This document shows positions 1 to 5,902 of a stretch of 5,902 nucleotides of DNA, piece after piece. The position numbers were made by a program, and so were the translations under genes. Under the pieces are notes generated by a model that was not told the origin of the DNA, did not search any database, and saw only the letters and a program-made list of their open reading frames with translations. Each line of letters begins with the position of its first letter. The first letter of the stretch is position 1. Origin of the DNA: Verrucomicrobiota bacterium (GTDB lineage: Bacteria > Verrucomicrobiota > Kiritimatiellia > Kiritimatiellales > Tichowtungiaceae); the NCBI GenBank assembly GCA_030619095.1, contig JAUXCB010000104.1, forward strand, positions 1 through 5,902. Reading direction: 5' to 3'.

Positions 1-321
1 ACGGCGGTTGCCATCATCGATGCGTTGATGAGAAGCTTTTTTAAACATGCACCCCTCAAGATGGTTAAACCGTTGATGGATGTTCAGTTCTCATTCACTC
101 GAGATGATCTTCATCAGTACGCACTCATTCGCCCGTTGACTTGGCGAGAGGCTCTCGTTCCTGTTTTTCCATCATGGGCATTCCTGAAGCCGTTTCGGAA
201 ATCCCCGGTACTGATGTGGCACAAGGGAGCCGTTGTTGTGAGTTCTCGGTGGGTGAGAGCATTGTATTTTGTGGCCTATAGGGTTCGGTCTGTGAGAATA
301 AAGTTTACGTGGTTTCGTTGA
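1..321 (+). CDS. C-terminal part of an unidentified protein (5' end outside window)
   Basis: Frame 1 is open from the first base of the window to a TGA at 319-321, and the other two + frames close within the first 45 bases, so this is most likely the tail of a gene that starts upstream. A TTG at 25 or ATG at 28 could serve as a start, but neither has a convincing ribosome binding site. The visible 106 residues are basic and rich in aromatic residues, ending in an Arg/Lys-rich stretch (VRSVRIKFTWFR). I recognise no family motif. The stop lies 19 bases before the GT61 gene at 341, so the two are probably co-transcribed. By position it may be another glycan-assembly enzyme, but that is only inference from the neighbourhood. 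Confidence 0.5.
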   Translation, partial: TAVAIIDALMRSFFKHAPLKMVKPLMDVQFSFTRDDLHQYALIRPLTWREALVPVFPSWAFLKPFRKSPVLMWHKGAVVVSSRWVRALYFVAYRVRSVRIKFTWFR

Positions 322-324
322 GCG

Positions 325-333
325 GGAGAAGGG
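325..333 (+). promoter_or_regulatory. Ribosome binding site of the first GT61 gene
   Basis: GGAGAAGGG lies 7 bases upstream of the ATG at 341 and supports that start. The overlapping ATG at 337 is out of frame with the glycosyltransferase. The N-terminus given by 341 also aligns, within one residue, with that of the downstream paralog. Confidence 0.6.
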
Positions 334-340
334 CGGATGG

Positions 341-1549
341 ATGAAGAGAAAAATGAAGCGATATCTCTGGGAGTTGCGAAAAAAAGCGATTCGTCGCTAC
401 AAAGTTGAACGGGGCGTTTTCCCCCGAGCGATGATTCCTTTGACTCTGGAGAATGCGAAACGATTTTACGGGCGACGGAAAGATGTGACCGTGCACTCCT
501 TTATTCGGAAGGGGGATTTTCTCTTGCCCCCCCCGAAACATTTGCCGGAAGACCATACGTTTTCAGATCCTCGATTCCATTTTCCTCAAAAACCGAGAGA
601 CTATGATGCGGTTATACTGGATATACGAAACCCGAAGTTTACGTTTCAGCATTTACACCTGCTGGATGATAAGAACCGAGTAATTTATGCCCCGCAGGTT
701 CGATTTGATGAGTTGCCGATTGAAAAGCAGGTTTTGGAAACGTGTGAAAGAAAGCTGGAGGGTACGGTCGCCTATCTTTCCAACTCACTGTCCTGCCACT
801 ACGCGCACTGGATCCAATTGCAATTCACCGCACTGGCAGCCTATTGGGAGACGTTTGGAAAAGAGAATATCGACTACTATTATATCGGGGAGAAGGACCC
901 GCCGCCTCATGTGCTGGACTCTCTTGAGCAAGCCGGGATCCGGCGCGAACAGATTGTTAATTTCCCCTGTCGAGCGGATCGGTCTTTAATTTCGATGATG
1001 TATATCAATCACAATCCGCCCGAGTTACAAAGCGGGTTTGAGATGAGCCTCTTCAGCTATGATTTTATAAAAACCACACTGTTTAAACCGCGCCCGCCGA
1101 AGCCCGGACAGTCCTGTCCGAAGAAAATTTATGTGATGCGGGGAAAAGTCGGGGGGCGGCGCGAGAGGAATCAAGCGGAGGTTCGAGCGGCTTTAGAGCC
1201 GCATGGGTTTACCTCTATGAGTATGGAGGGAAAAACCATGCAGGAGGAGGCCGATCTGTTCGGGAATGCCGATGTCATCGTTGCGGTTCATGGTGCGGCG
1301 CTTCATAATCAGCTGTTTGCTCGTCCCGGAACCCAAGTGATCGAATTGTTTCCCTATGACTATTTTGAGCCGTCCAATTATGTCATTGCGTCCCATAGCG
1401 GCTGTGAATACTACTACCTGATCGGAGAGCCTCTCGGAGATACTGATCCAGACCGCTCCTTTATCGGGCTCAACCGGGCGGACATCGTTGTCGATCCCTC
1501 CAAACTGCTTCGACTTCTTGAGATGGCGGGACTCACACAGGGTTTTTAG
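341..1549 (+). CDS. GT61 (DUF563) family glycosyltransferase, copy A
   Basis: The 402-residue protein is a probable cytoplasmic glycosyltransferase of family GT61, a group that includes bacterial capsule and LPS biosynthesis proteins and eukaryotic xylosyl- and GlcNAc-transferases. Three family blocks are visible. An aromatic/His block (CHYAHWIQLQF) is at about residues 152-162. A basic strand-turn block (IYVMRG...GRRERNQAEV) is at 263-281. The signature ADVIVAVHGAALHNQLFA is at 310-327, followed by PGTQVIELFPYDY to 341. The length is normal for the family, and there is no signal peptide or membrane segment. The N-terminal 25 residues are strongly basic, which could favour membrane-surface association. 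A run of eight C (527-534) encodes the Pro-Pro-Pro near residue 64 and could be prone to slippage. It is paralogous to the gene at 1746. The donor and acceptor sugars cannot be inferred. The family call is confident; the glycan is unknown. Confidence 0.9.
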   Translation: MKRKMKRYLWELRKKAIRRYKVERGVFPRAMIPLTLENAKRFYGRRKDVTVHSFIRKGDFLLPPPKHLPEDHTFSDPRFHFPQKPRDYDAVILDIRNPKFTFQHLHLLDDKNRVIYAPQVRFDELPIEKQVLETCERKLEGTVAYLSNSLSCHYAHWIQLQFTALAAYWETFGKENIDYYYIGEKDPPPHVLDSLEQAGIRREQIVNFPCRADRSLISMMYINHNPPELQSGFEMSLFSYDFIKTTLFKPRPPKPGQSCPKKIYVMRGKVGGRRERNQAEVRAALEPHGFTSMSMEGKTMQEEADLFGNADVIVAVHGAALHNQLFARPGTQVIELFPYDYFEPSNYVIASHSGCEYYYLIGEPLGDTDPDRSFIGLNRADIVVDPSKLLRLLEMAGLTQGF

Positions 1550-1559
1550 AGGGGTAAAT

Positions 1560-1696
1560 ATGAGTAAAATAATGGCTGGCTTGGTTTTTGTTTTATTCTT
1601 TTCTGACTGTTCGAAAACCTGAAACCGAGGAACAATATTCTTTTTGTCGGCGACGGAATGGGGACGGCTCATGTCACAGACCGGAGAGGTGGATAA
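1560..1696 (+). pseudogene. Decayed 5' fragment of an alkaline phosphatase-like gene
   Basis: An ATG at 1560 follows a good Shine-Dalgarno stretch (AGAGGGG, 1548-1554) and opens a 20-codon frame reading MSKIMAGLVFVLFFSDCSKT, then TGA at 1620-1622. The peptide resembles a lipoprotein signal: a short hydrophobic stretch ending at a Cys, although the lipobox is weak. One frame over, from about 1619, the sequence continues LKPRNNILFVGDGMGTAHVT before ending at TAA 1694-1696. [N]-[IV]-[IL]-L-[FI]-[IV]-GDGMG is the N-terminal signature of alkaline phosphatases, in which the first Asp of GDGMG is a metal ligand. The two parts join if a single base is missing between about 1607 and 1619. Nothing of the remaining 400 or more residues is present, so the gene is a relic. 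It sits between the two GT61 paralogs. The identification rests on a short motif and is reasonably but not fully secure. Confidence 0.55.
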
Positions 1697-1745
1697 ACTA
1701 TCTTAGAGGGTTGTCTCACTGCGGCGGCGCATTTACACTGAGCGG

Positions 1746-2939
1746 ATGAAAAAGGTTAAACAGGTGGTCTGGAATGCGCGTAAAAAGCTTGTTTTTCAGG
1801 CGAAGGTTCTGTGTAGGACTCCGCGAGCCAAAGGATTTGTTGGCCTCTCGGAAGAGGGGGCGCAGGCGGCCTACGGCTCGCGTAGCGATGTGATGATTCA
1901 CACCTTTTCGCGGAAAAGTGAATGCACACCTTTTCCTCCGAAGCATCTGCCGGAGGATGAGATCTTTTCGTTCCTTCTTTCAAGCTTTCCGGAAAAACTG
2001 CCGGATTATGACGCGGTGTTGCTCGATATCCGGAATCCGGAATTTACCTTTCAACACCAGCATCTGCTGGATGATGAAAGACGGGTGATTTATGAGCCGA
2101 AGATGAGCTTTGAGCAGTTGCCGATCCGCGAAAAGTTTCTGGTTGAGTGCAAAAAGCTGAATGGCACTGTGGCGTATTTGGCCAACACGATGTTTTGTCA
2201 GTACGCACACTGGTTGCAAACCCAGCTTCCTCTGCTGGCTTCCTATTGGGAGACCTTTGGAAAAGAGAATATCGACTACTATTATATCGGGGACGGGGAA
2301 ACGAAGGATTTTGCGGAGGAATCTCTCCTTCAGCTGGGAATTCGAAAAGAGCAGATCGTCAATTTCCCCTGTCGGGCGGATCGTTCGTTGGTTTCCATGA
2401 AATTCCGCGATATTGACCCGGGTCCCGCCATGCGGGCCGGGATGGAAATGGATGAGAAGAGCTACCGGTTTCTGAAAGAAAATTTGTTTCAGGCAGAGGC
2501 ACCAATCGCCGGGAAGCGGCTGTTTATTCAACGCGGAAATGTGAGTGGCCGGCGGGAGTTGAACCTGCCGGAGGTCAAAGAGGCACTGGTGCCGCTTGGT
2601 TTTGAATTTGTCACCACACAGGGAATGACCATGCAGCAGGAGGCGGATCTGTTCGGAAACGCCGAAGTGATTGCGGGCGTGCACGGAGCGGCACTGCACA
2701 ACCTGCTGTTTGCAAAGCCCGGAACGAAAGTGATTGAAATTTTCCCGTACGACTATTTTGAGGAGTCCAACTATGTGATCGCCGCTCTCGGCGGTTGCGA
2801 TTATCACTATCTGATCGGCGAGCCGATCGGTCATTCATTCAAGGGGAAGGATCTCTTGAAACGCAACCGTGCCGATGTCCGCGTGGATCCCGCCAAACTT
2901 CTTCACCTGCTTGAAATGGCCGGGATCGACCCTGCCTAG
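1746..2939 (+). CDS. GT61 (DUF563) family glycosyltransferase, copy B
   Basis: The 397-residue protein is paralogous to the gene at 341 and shares its whole layout. It has the CQYAHWLQTQL block at about 151-161, a basic block (LFIQRGNVSGRRELNLPEV) at 259-277, and the signature AEVIAGVHGAALHNLLFA at 306-323, followed by PGTKVIEIFPYDY. By eye well over half the residues match copy A, with the least conservation at residues 15-65 and 220-255. That could mean a different acceptor or donor. No signal peptide or membrane segment is seen. ATG 1746 is the first start after an in-frame stop at 1704-1706 and fits the alignment, but no clear ribosome binding site precedes it. A 52-base stretch (2242-2293) is almost identical to copy A (840-891). 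Its role is presumed sugar transfer in surface polysaccharide assembly; the substrate is unknown. Confidence 0.9.
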   Translation: MKKVKQVVWNARKKLVFQAKVLCRTPRAKGFVGLSEEGAQAAYGSRSDVMIHTFSRKSECTPFPPKHLPEDEIFSFLLSSFPEKLPDYDAVLLDIRNPEFTFQHQHLLDDERRVIYEPKMSFEQLPIREKFLVECKKLNGTVAYLANTMFCQYAHWLQTQLPLLASYWETFGKENIDYYYIGDGETKDFAEESLLQLGIRKEQIVNFPCRADRSLVSMKFRDIDPGPAMRAGMEMDEKSYRFLKENLFQAEAPIAGKRLFIQRGNVSGRRELNLPEVKEALVPLGFEFVTTQGMTMQQEADLFGNAEVIAGVHGAALHNLLFAKPGTKVIEIFPYDYFEESNYVIAALGGCDYHYLIGEPIGHSFKGKDLLKRNRADVRVDPAKLLHLLEMAGIDPA

Positions 2940-2978
2940 CAGATTAAGAAACGTTATAGCCGTCACGTTAACCTTTTT

Positions 2979-3028
2979 TGTAGCAGTCGCCCTGCGGGCG
3001 ACTCGTTCGCCACAGGCGAACGGCTACA
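2979..3028. repeat. Perfect three-way-junction palindromic element (REP-like)
   Basis: An outer 6-bp stem (TGTAGC 2979-2984 with GCTACA 3023-3028) encloses two abutting hairpins. The first pairs AGTCGCCC 2985-2992 with GGGCGACT 2996-3003 around loop TGC. The second pairs CGTTCGCC 3004-3011 with GGCGAACG 3015-3022 around loop ACA. All 50 bases except the six in the loops are paired, and no base is left over at the junction. It lies between the convergent genes ending at 2939 and 3046. On the + strand it is followed by GTTTTTG (3029-3035), so it could end transcription of the GT61 gene. On the - strand the bases after it are A-rich, so it is not a symmetrical terminator. Its compact form suggests a dispersed intergenic repeat, but copy number cannot be judged from this window. 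Confidence 0.75.
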
Positions 3029-3045
3029 GTTTTTGTGAATGCGCT

Positions 3046-4359
3046 CTAGAAAATGTTCCAGTGACCGGTCGGGCAGGATTCTCCAGCGAAGCGTGTGAGC
3101 TGCTCCCGATAGAGCTTGTCGCATAGGCGATCCTTCGGGAACTCCACATCCTCCATGGCGATGGGCTGGTCTTTTGGCACATCGCGCTTGAGCACGCAGT
3201 CCTCGGACAGTCCGATCGGAAGCAGGTTTTCTTTGCGGGATGGTTCGTGGTTTTCGAGCAGGCCGTAGGTGGCGAAGCCGCCGAACCCGTCGATGGTTTC
3301 ACCCGCCTTGAGATCCGTTTTTGCCACGGTGATCACCTCGGTGGCGGGTGCGCCGAGCGGGGTGATGGTGGCGTCGTTGAAGAGTTCGGCCCGTGCTGCC
3401 GTGAGCGGAATTTCGATGTGCGGGAAGTGGTAGGGGATGTAGAAAACGTGGAACGGCCCTTCGCCGCGCTTGAAGTATTTAGCGTAGGTGCGGCTCATTT
3501 CGTTGTCGTTGTAGCCGATCACAAAGACACCGGGGCCGGGTTCGGCGCCGAGGATGTAATCGGAGAGGCCTCCGTCCAACATCTGTTCTTCGGGGAAGAG
3601 ATTGATCGATTCGTCGACATGATCGCATGCCGGGCCGTACATGCCGCGTTTCCCCGCTTTGAAACCGGTGGCATTGGAGACCACCGCCTGTTCCATCGCC
3701 ACTTTGGTTCCGTCGGCAAAGTGGGTGACCATCCGGCGGGTCTGTCCGTTGGCTTTGGCGAAGGCGGCCTGCGTTTCCGGCGTACGGTAGTGGTCGAGCA
3801 TGCCTTTGATATTGCCGCCGAGAACCGGATTGAAGCCAATGCTTCGCACCCAGCGCAGGAGATTCATAATCACGCCCGGCTGGTCCCCGTCGCAGTTGGT
3901 GTAGACCACGCCGGACTGGTTGGCGTATTCCTTGAGGATCGGGCCGATGGTCGAGTCGACCTCGGCACTGGCAACCAGATGCTTCCCATGACGGAGCGCA
4001 TCGAGGCTTACGGTGCAGCCGAACTCCACTTCGCCGACCAGTTCCATGATCACATCGACACCTTCCGCACGGCAGAGGAGTTCCGGGTTGTCGGTGACGG
4101 CGTGTTTGCGCATCTGGATGGATTCTTCGAGCTGGGCGACCGTTTCGACGCAGACGGTTTCGGTTTCGCCCGCCATGCGGTAGGTGTCTTCGGCTTTGGA
4201 GAGGGTGCGGTTGGAAATCGCCACCACATCCATACCGGGCAGGAAGTTGAGGATCTGATTGGTCGCGCCGCGCGAGATGTAGCCGGCACCGACGATGCCG
4301 ACGCGCACCGGTTTGTTTTCCGCTTCCCGCTTTTCCAATGCCGTATCTAAAATAACCAT
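3046..4359 (-). CDS. Homoserine-dehydrogenase-like NAD(P) oxidoreductase with C-terminal SAF domain
   Basis: With a start at 4359 the protein has 437 residues. An N-terminal Rossmann fold is marked by VGIVGAGYISRG (residues 20-31). A conserved central part follows, with NCDGDQPGVIMNL (155-167) and GGNIKGMLDHYRTP (181-194), and a SAF-type domain spans about 343-406. This architecture matches the COG4091 group, described as predicted homoserine dehydrogenases with a SAF domain. True homoserine dehydrogenase activity is doubtful, because the family is often found in carbohydrate gene clusters. Beside glycosyltransferases, it more likely oxidises or reduces a sugar-derived or hydroxy-acid precursor; that is inference. 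It is a cytoplasmic enzyme with no signal peptide. I chose ATG 4359 over 4368 because AAAGGA sits 8 bases before 4359 but directly abuts 4368; the longer version adds only Met-Gly-Phe. It is the last gene of the - strand group, 182 bases after the GT4 gene. It is visibly more GC-rich than the GT61 genes. Confidence 0.85.
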   Translation of the reverse strand: MVILDTALEKREAENKPVRVGIVGAGYISRGATNQILNFLPGMDVVAISNRTLSKAEDTYRMAGETETVCVETVAQLEESIQMRKHAVTDNPELLCRAEGVDVIMELVGEVEFGCTVSLDALRHGKHLVASAEVDSTIGPILKEYANQSGVVYTNCDGDQPGVIMNLLRWVRSIGFNPVLGGNIKGMLDHYRTPETQAAFAKANGQTRRMVTHFADGTKVAMEQAVVSNATGFKAGKRGMYGPACDHVDESINLFPEEQMLDGGLSDYILGAEPGPGVFVIGYNDNEMSRTYAKYFKRGEGPFHVFYIPYHFPHIEIPLTAARAELFNDATITPLGAPATEVITVAKTDLKAGETIDGFGGFATYGLLENHEPSRKENLLPIGLSEDCVLKRDVPKDQPIAMEDVEFPKDRLCDKLYREQLTRFAGESCPTGHWNIF

Positions 4360-4367
4360 AAAACCCA

Positions 4368-4373
4368 TCCTTT
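4368..4373 (-). promoter_or_regulatory. Ribosome binding site deciding the oxidoreductase start
   Basis: Read on the - strand, AAAGGA ends 8 bases before the ATG at 4359-4357. Its last A is also the first base of the alternative ATG at 4368, which therefore has no room for a binding site. This favours the 437-residue product. Confidence 0.6.
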
Positions 4374-4374
4374 G

Positions 4375-4461
4375 CTGTGAACTGTCTGTTTGCCAGAGAA
4401 GGGGCCGGAAGGCGAGTAAGAAGTTGTCTTATCCATCCGGGCGGCTCATCGTCATTCCGGA
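4375..4461. other. Intergenic stretch between the oxidoreductase and the sulfotransferase relic
   Basis: I see no convincing promoter, terminator hairpin or small gene here on either strand. It may be eroded sequence upstream of the sulfotransferase remnant, since the remnant's frame is open from 4420, but nothing recognisable is encoded. Confidence 0.4.
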
Positions 4462-4545
4462 GATCGGCATTATGATTTCGTCGGACGTTACGAACGGCTG
4501 CAGGAAGATTTCGATCAAACACCGCCCCCGGAAAAGATCGTTTAG
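4462..4545 (+). pseudogene. C-terminal remnant of a sulfotransferase
   Basis: On the + strand, opposite to the flanking genes, one frame reads GDRHYDFVGRYERLQEDFDQ and then TPPPEKIV to a TAG at 4543-4545. The core HYDFVGRYERLQEDF matches the conserved C-terminal block of the Sulfotransfer_2 group (carbohydrate sulfotransferases), where a [YF]-D-x-[VI]-G-[RK]-[YF]-E-x-L-x-x-D segment closes the catalytic fold. The frame is open only from 4420, and the residues before Gly-Asp-Arg do not resemble the family. No PAPS-binding 5' P-loop motif is present within reach. This is therefore a small relic of a gene once transcribed towards the right. Its stop codon overlaps, antiparallel, the stop of the GT4 gene (4542-4544). 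The identification rests on about 15 residues. Confidence 0.5.
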
Positions 4546-5798
4546 CCCCGTTTGATTTTTTTAGTGACGATTTTAAAAAGCTCGATCGGCAGCTTCCATA
4601 TGGGCCAGTAGTGGGTCGTATAGCGGGTCAGCTTGAGGAGCCGTTTCCTGATGAAGAGCAGGGTCAGGAATGACGGTTTTTCCAATGAATCCCCGTAGAG
4701 TTCGATGACTTGCCGATCCAGTTCCCTGCGGTTCAGCGGAGGGATTTTGCCGCAGATGGCGTCGAGGCTGGTTTGGGCTGCTTTGAGGCTGTCGTATCGC
4801 TCCACGACCCGCTCCCTCCCGGTCCGACCGAGCTCGCGTCTTCGGGGTTCGTCACAAAGCAGGGTGTCGATGGCCCGGCGGAACCCTTTCGGAGTCAGGG
4901 CAACGAGGCCCCCTTTGTTGTGACCGACCACCTCGCATTGTGAGTTGTCCTGCCATGGGGTGCTGAGGGTAACAACGGGTGTTTCGCACAGCATGGATTC
5001 AGCGAGTACATTACCGAAGCTTTCGCCCTGGTCGGCGACCAGAGCGAAAACATCCATGGATGAATAAGCGACACTGAGAGCCTCATCACCGATGATTTTG
5101 TCGATGATGACAATCTGCGTTTTGAACGGGGAGGAGGCGGCCTGTTTCCTGATAGGTTTGGACGGGTTGACGAGCAACAGGTGGAGGTTTCTGTATTTTC
5201 GCGCCAGGCGGTCAAAGGCTTCGATCAGCACGGGCGACCATTTGGTTAAGTGGCACTGGCCGATGCGGCCGATCAAGGGCGCATCCTCCGGAATGCGGTG
5301 TTCCGCTCTGAATGCCCGTATATCTTCATCCGAAGCGCGTACAAACGCCGACGTGTCGGCGCCGTTGGGCACAATACGGGCTTTATCCGCCAGATGCGGG
5401 GCGAACGTGCAAAAGCGCCAGGCGCACCAGACGGAGAGTTGTTCGCTGTAATCCATGCGGTGGGTCCACGGAACGGGGCGGGAAAACACATTTTTTTCGA
5501 TGACGGTGCGACCGGGAAAGATTTTGTCGAGAAAAGTCATTTCCGTGTCGCCGAACGAATGGGAATGGATGTGGACGGCGTCGGGGTTCCAATCCTGGAT
5601 TTCCTGCAGGATCTCTTCACTCATTCCATGCCAGTACGGAACAGCATTCGCGTTCAGATCCGCTTCGCGCGAACCTGTTTCGGTGGTGGCCAGCACACGG
5701 GAATCTACGCCGAGCTTTTTGTAGCTTATGGCCTTGGTGGCAGATGTGCGGGCAACCCCGCCCTTATCCAGAGAATAGATAACCGTCAGTATTTTCAT
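4542..5798 (-). CDS. GT4-type glycosyltransferase
   Basis: The 418-residue GT-B fold protein is probably a cytoplasmic, membrane-surface glycosyltransferase using a nucleotide-sugar donor. The N-terminus MKILTVIYSLDKGGVARTS is the typical first strand and Gly-rich loop of GT4. VHIHSH is at about 75-80 and VPNGAD, the inter-domain motif, at 143-148. GRIGQCHLTKW (177-187) takes the place of the usual GR.xxxKG segment. GESFGNVLAES (258-268) carries the E-x7-E donor-binding pair, Glu259 and Glu267. The last 40 residues (about 378-418) are basic and aromatic, including IRKRLLKLTRY and a Lys-rich end, which suits attachment to the inner membrane. An in-frame ATG at 5870 would add 24 residues, but those lie inside the upstream gene and lack family character. 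ATG 5798 overlaps the upstream stop and has AAGG about 10 bases before it. The sugar and linkage are unknown. Confidence 0.9.
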   Translation of the reverse strand: MKILTVIYSLDKGGVARTSATKAISYKKLGVDSRVLATTETGSREADLNANAVPYWHGMSEEILQEIQDWNPDAVHIHSHSFGDTEMTFLDKIFPGRTVIEKNVFSRPVPWTHRMDYSEQLSVWCAWRFCTFAPHLADKARIVPNGADTSAFVRASDEDIRAFRAEHRIPEDAPLIGRIGQCHLTKWSPVLIEAFDRLARKYRNLHLLLVNPSKPIRKQAASSPFKTQIVIIDKIIGDEALSVAYSSMDVFALVADQGESFGNVLAESMLCETPVVTLSTPWQDNSQCEVVGHNKGGLVALTPKGFRRAIDTLLCDEPRRRELGRTGRERVVERYDSLKAAQTSLDAICGKIPPLNRRELDRQVIELYGDSLEKPSFLTLLFIRKRLLKLTRYTTHYWPIWKLPIELFKIVTKKIKRG

Positions 5799-5902
5799 AT
5801 GGAATCCGCCTTTTCCGGAAGCAGGTAGGGTTCCCAGAAGGATCGGTCGTAGCGGGCCCATGCATGGCATCCGAACGGAATTTTCTGTCCGTTTTTCTCG
5901 AA
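5795..5902 (-). CDS. C-terminal end of a probable DUF5672 family protein (partial)
   Basis: From the right edge, the - strand reads 35 codons in frame before TGA at 5797-5795. The residues KIPFGCHAWARYDRSFWEPY (about 7-26 of the visible part) resemble the PFGCHAW...Y...FW.P segment near the end of DUF5672 proteins, a family associated with glycosyltransferase-like genes in polysaccharide clusters. The stop overlaps the GT4 start as ATGA, so translation of the two is probably coupled and their products probably act on the same glycan. Only the tail is visible, so the family call is provisional. Confidence 0.6.
   Translation of the reverse strand, partial: FEKNGQKIPFGCHAWARYDRSFWEPYLLPEKADSI

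Noticed and set aside
1607..1622. Programmed frameshift as an explanation for the split alkaline phosphatase-like reading
   Set aside because: TCGAAAACCTGA is not a standard slippery heptamer, and the second frame also stops after 21 codons past the motif, so decay is the simpler explanation.
1193..1672. 159-codon - strand frame spanning the end of GT61 copy A
   Set aside because: Most of it is antisense to the GT61 signature region, and the remainder covers the alkaline phosphatase relic; it shows no features of its own.
1980..2834. 284-codon - strand frame opposite GT61 copy B
   Set aside because: It lies wholly inside a gene with strong GT61 signatures and encodes no recognisable motif.
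2950..2969. AACGT...ACGTT inverted repeat just before the palindromic element
   Set aside because: Only 5 bp of stem with a 10-base loop, which is within what chance would give.
3247..4350. Long + strand open frame of 367 codons opposite the oxidoreductase
   Set aside because: It is antisense to a gene with clear family motifs, its translation is His/Gly/Val/Asp-rich in the manner of a GC-rich shadow frame, and it has no recognisable domain.
3479..4522. 347-codon - strand frame overlapping the oxidoreductase and its upstream gap
   Set aside because: It is an Arg/Pro-rich translation in an alternative frame of the oxidoreductase, with no family features; it is a shadow.
4295..4555. + strand frame of 86 codons across the 4360-4541 gap
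   Set aside because: Its start lies inside the oxidoreductase on the other strand and it has no motif. The sulfotransferase-like residues are in a different frame of this stretch.

Overview
The window is a surface-polysaccharide (capsule, O-antigen or exopolysaccharide) locus from a Gram-negative-type bacterium. Marine PVC-group bacteria, such as Verrucomicrobiota or Kiritimatiellota, are a plausible but unproven source. The hints are moderate GC, alkaline phosphatase and sulfotransferase fragments, and a compact palindromic intergenic repeat. No rRNA, tRNA, CRISPR array or complete mobile element is visible.

The layout is two converging gene groups. On the + strand are the end of an unidentified gene (1-321), a GT61/DUF563 glycosyltransferase (341-1549), a decayed 5' piece of an alkaline phosphatase-like gene (1560-1696), and a second, paralogous GT61 glycosyltransferase (1746-2939). 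On the - strand, read from the right edge inward, are the C-terminus of a probable DUF5672 protein (5902-5795), a GT4 glycosyltransferase (5798-4542) coupled to it by an ATGA overlap, and a homoserine-dehydrogenase-like oxidoreductase with a C-terminal SAF domain (4359-3046). The 182-base gap between the last two holds, on the + strand, a short C-terminal remnant of a sulfotransferase (4462-4545). Between the convergent groups lies a perfect 50-base three-way-junction palindrome (2979-3028).

The glycosyltransferases presumably add successive sugars to one or more surface glycans, and the oxidoreductase may supply or modify a sugar or other precursor. The substrates cannot be read from the sequence. 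The two gene remnants, the tandem GT61 duplication with a near-identical internal island, and the palindromic repeat suggest a locus that has been repeatedly rearranged. I did not find a clearly new multi-gene system; the unusual content is in the intergenic relics and the repeat.
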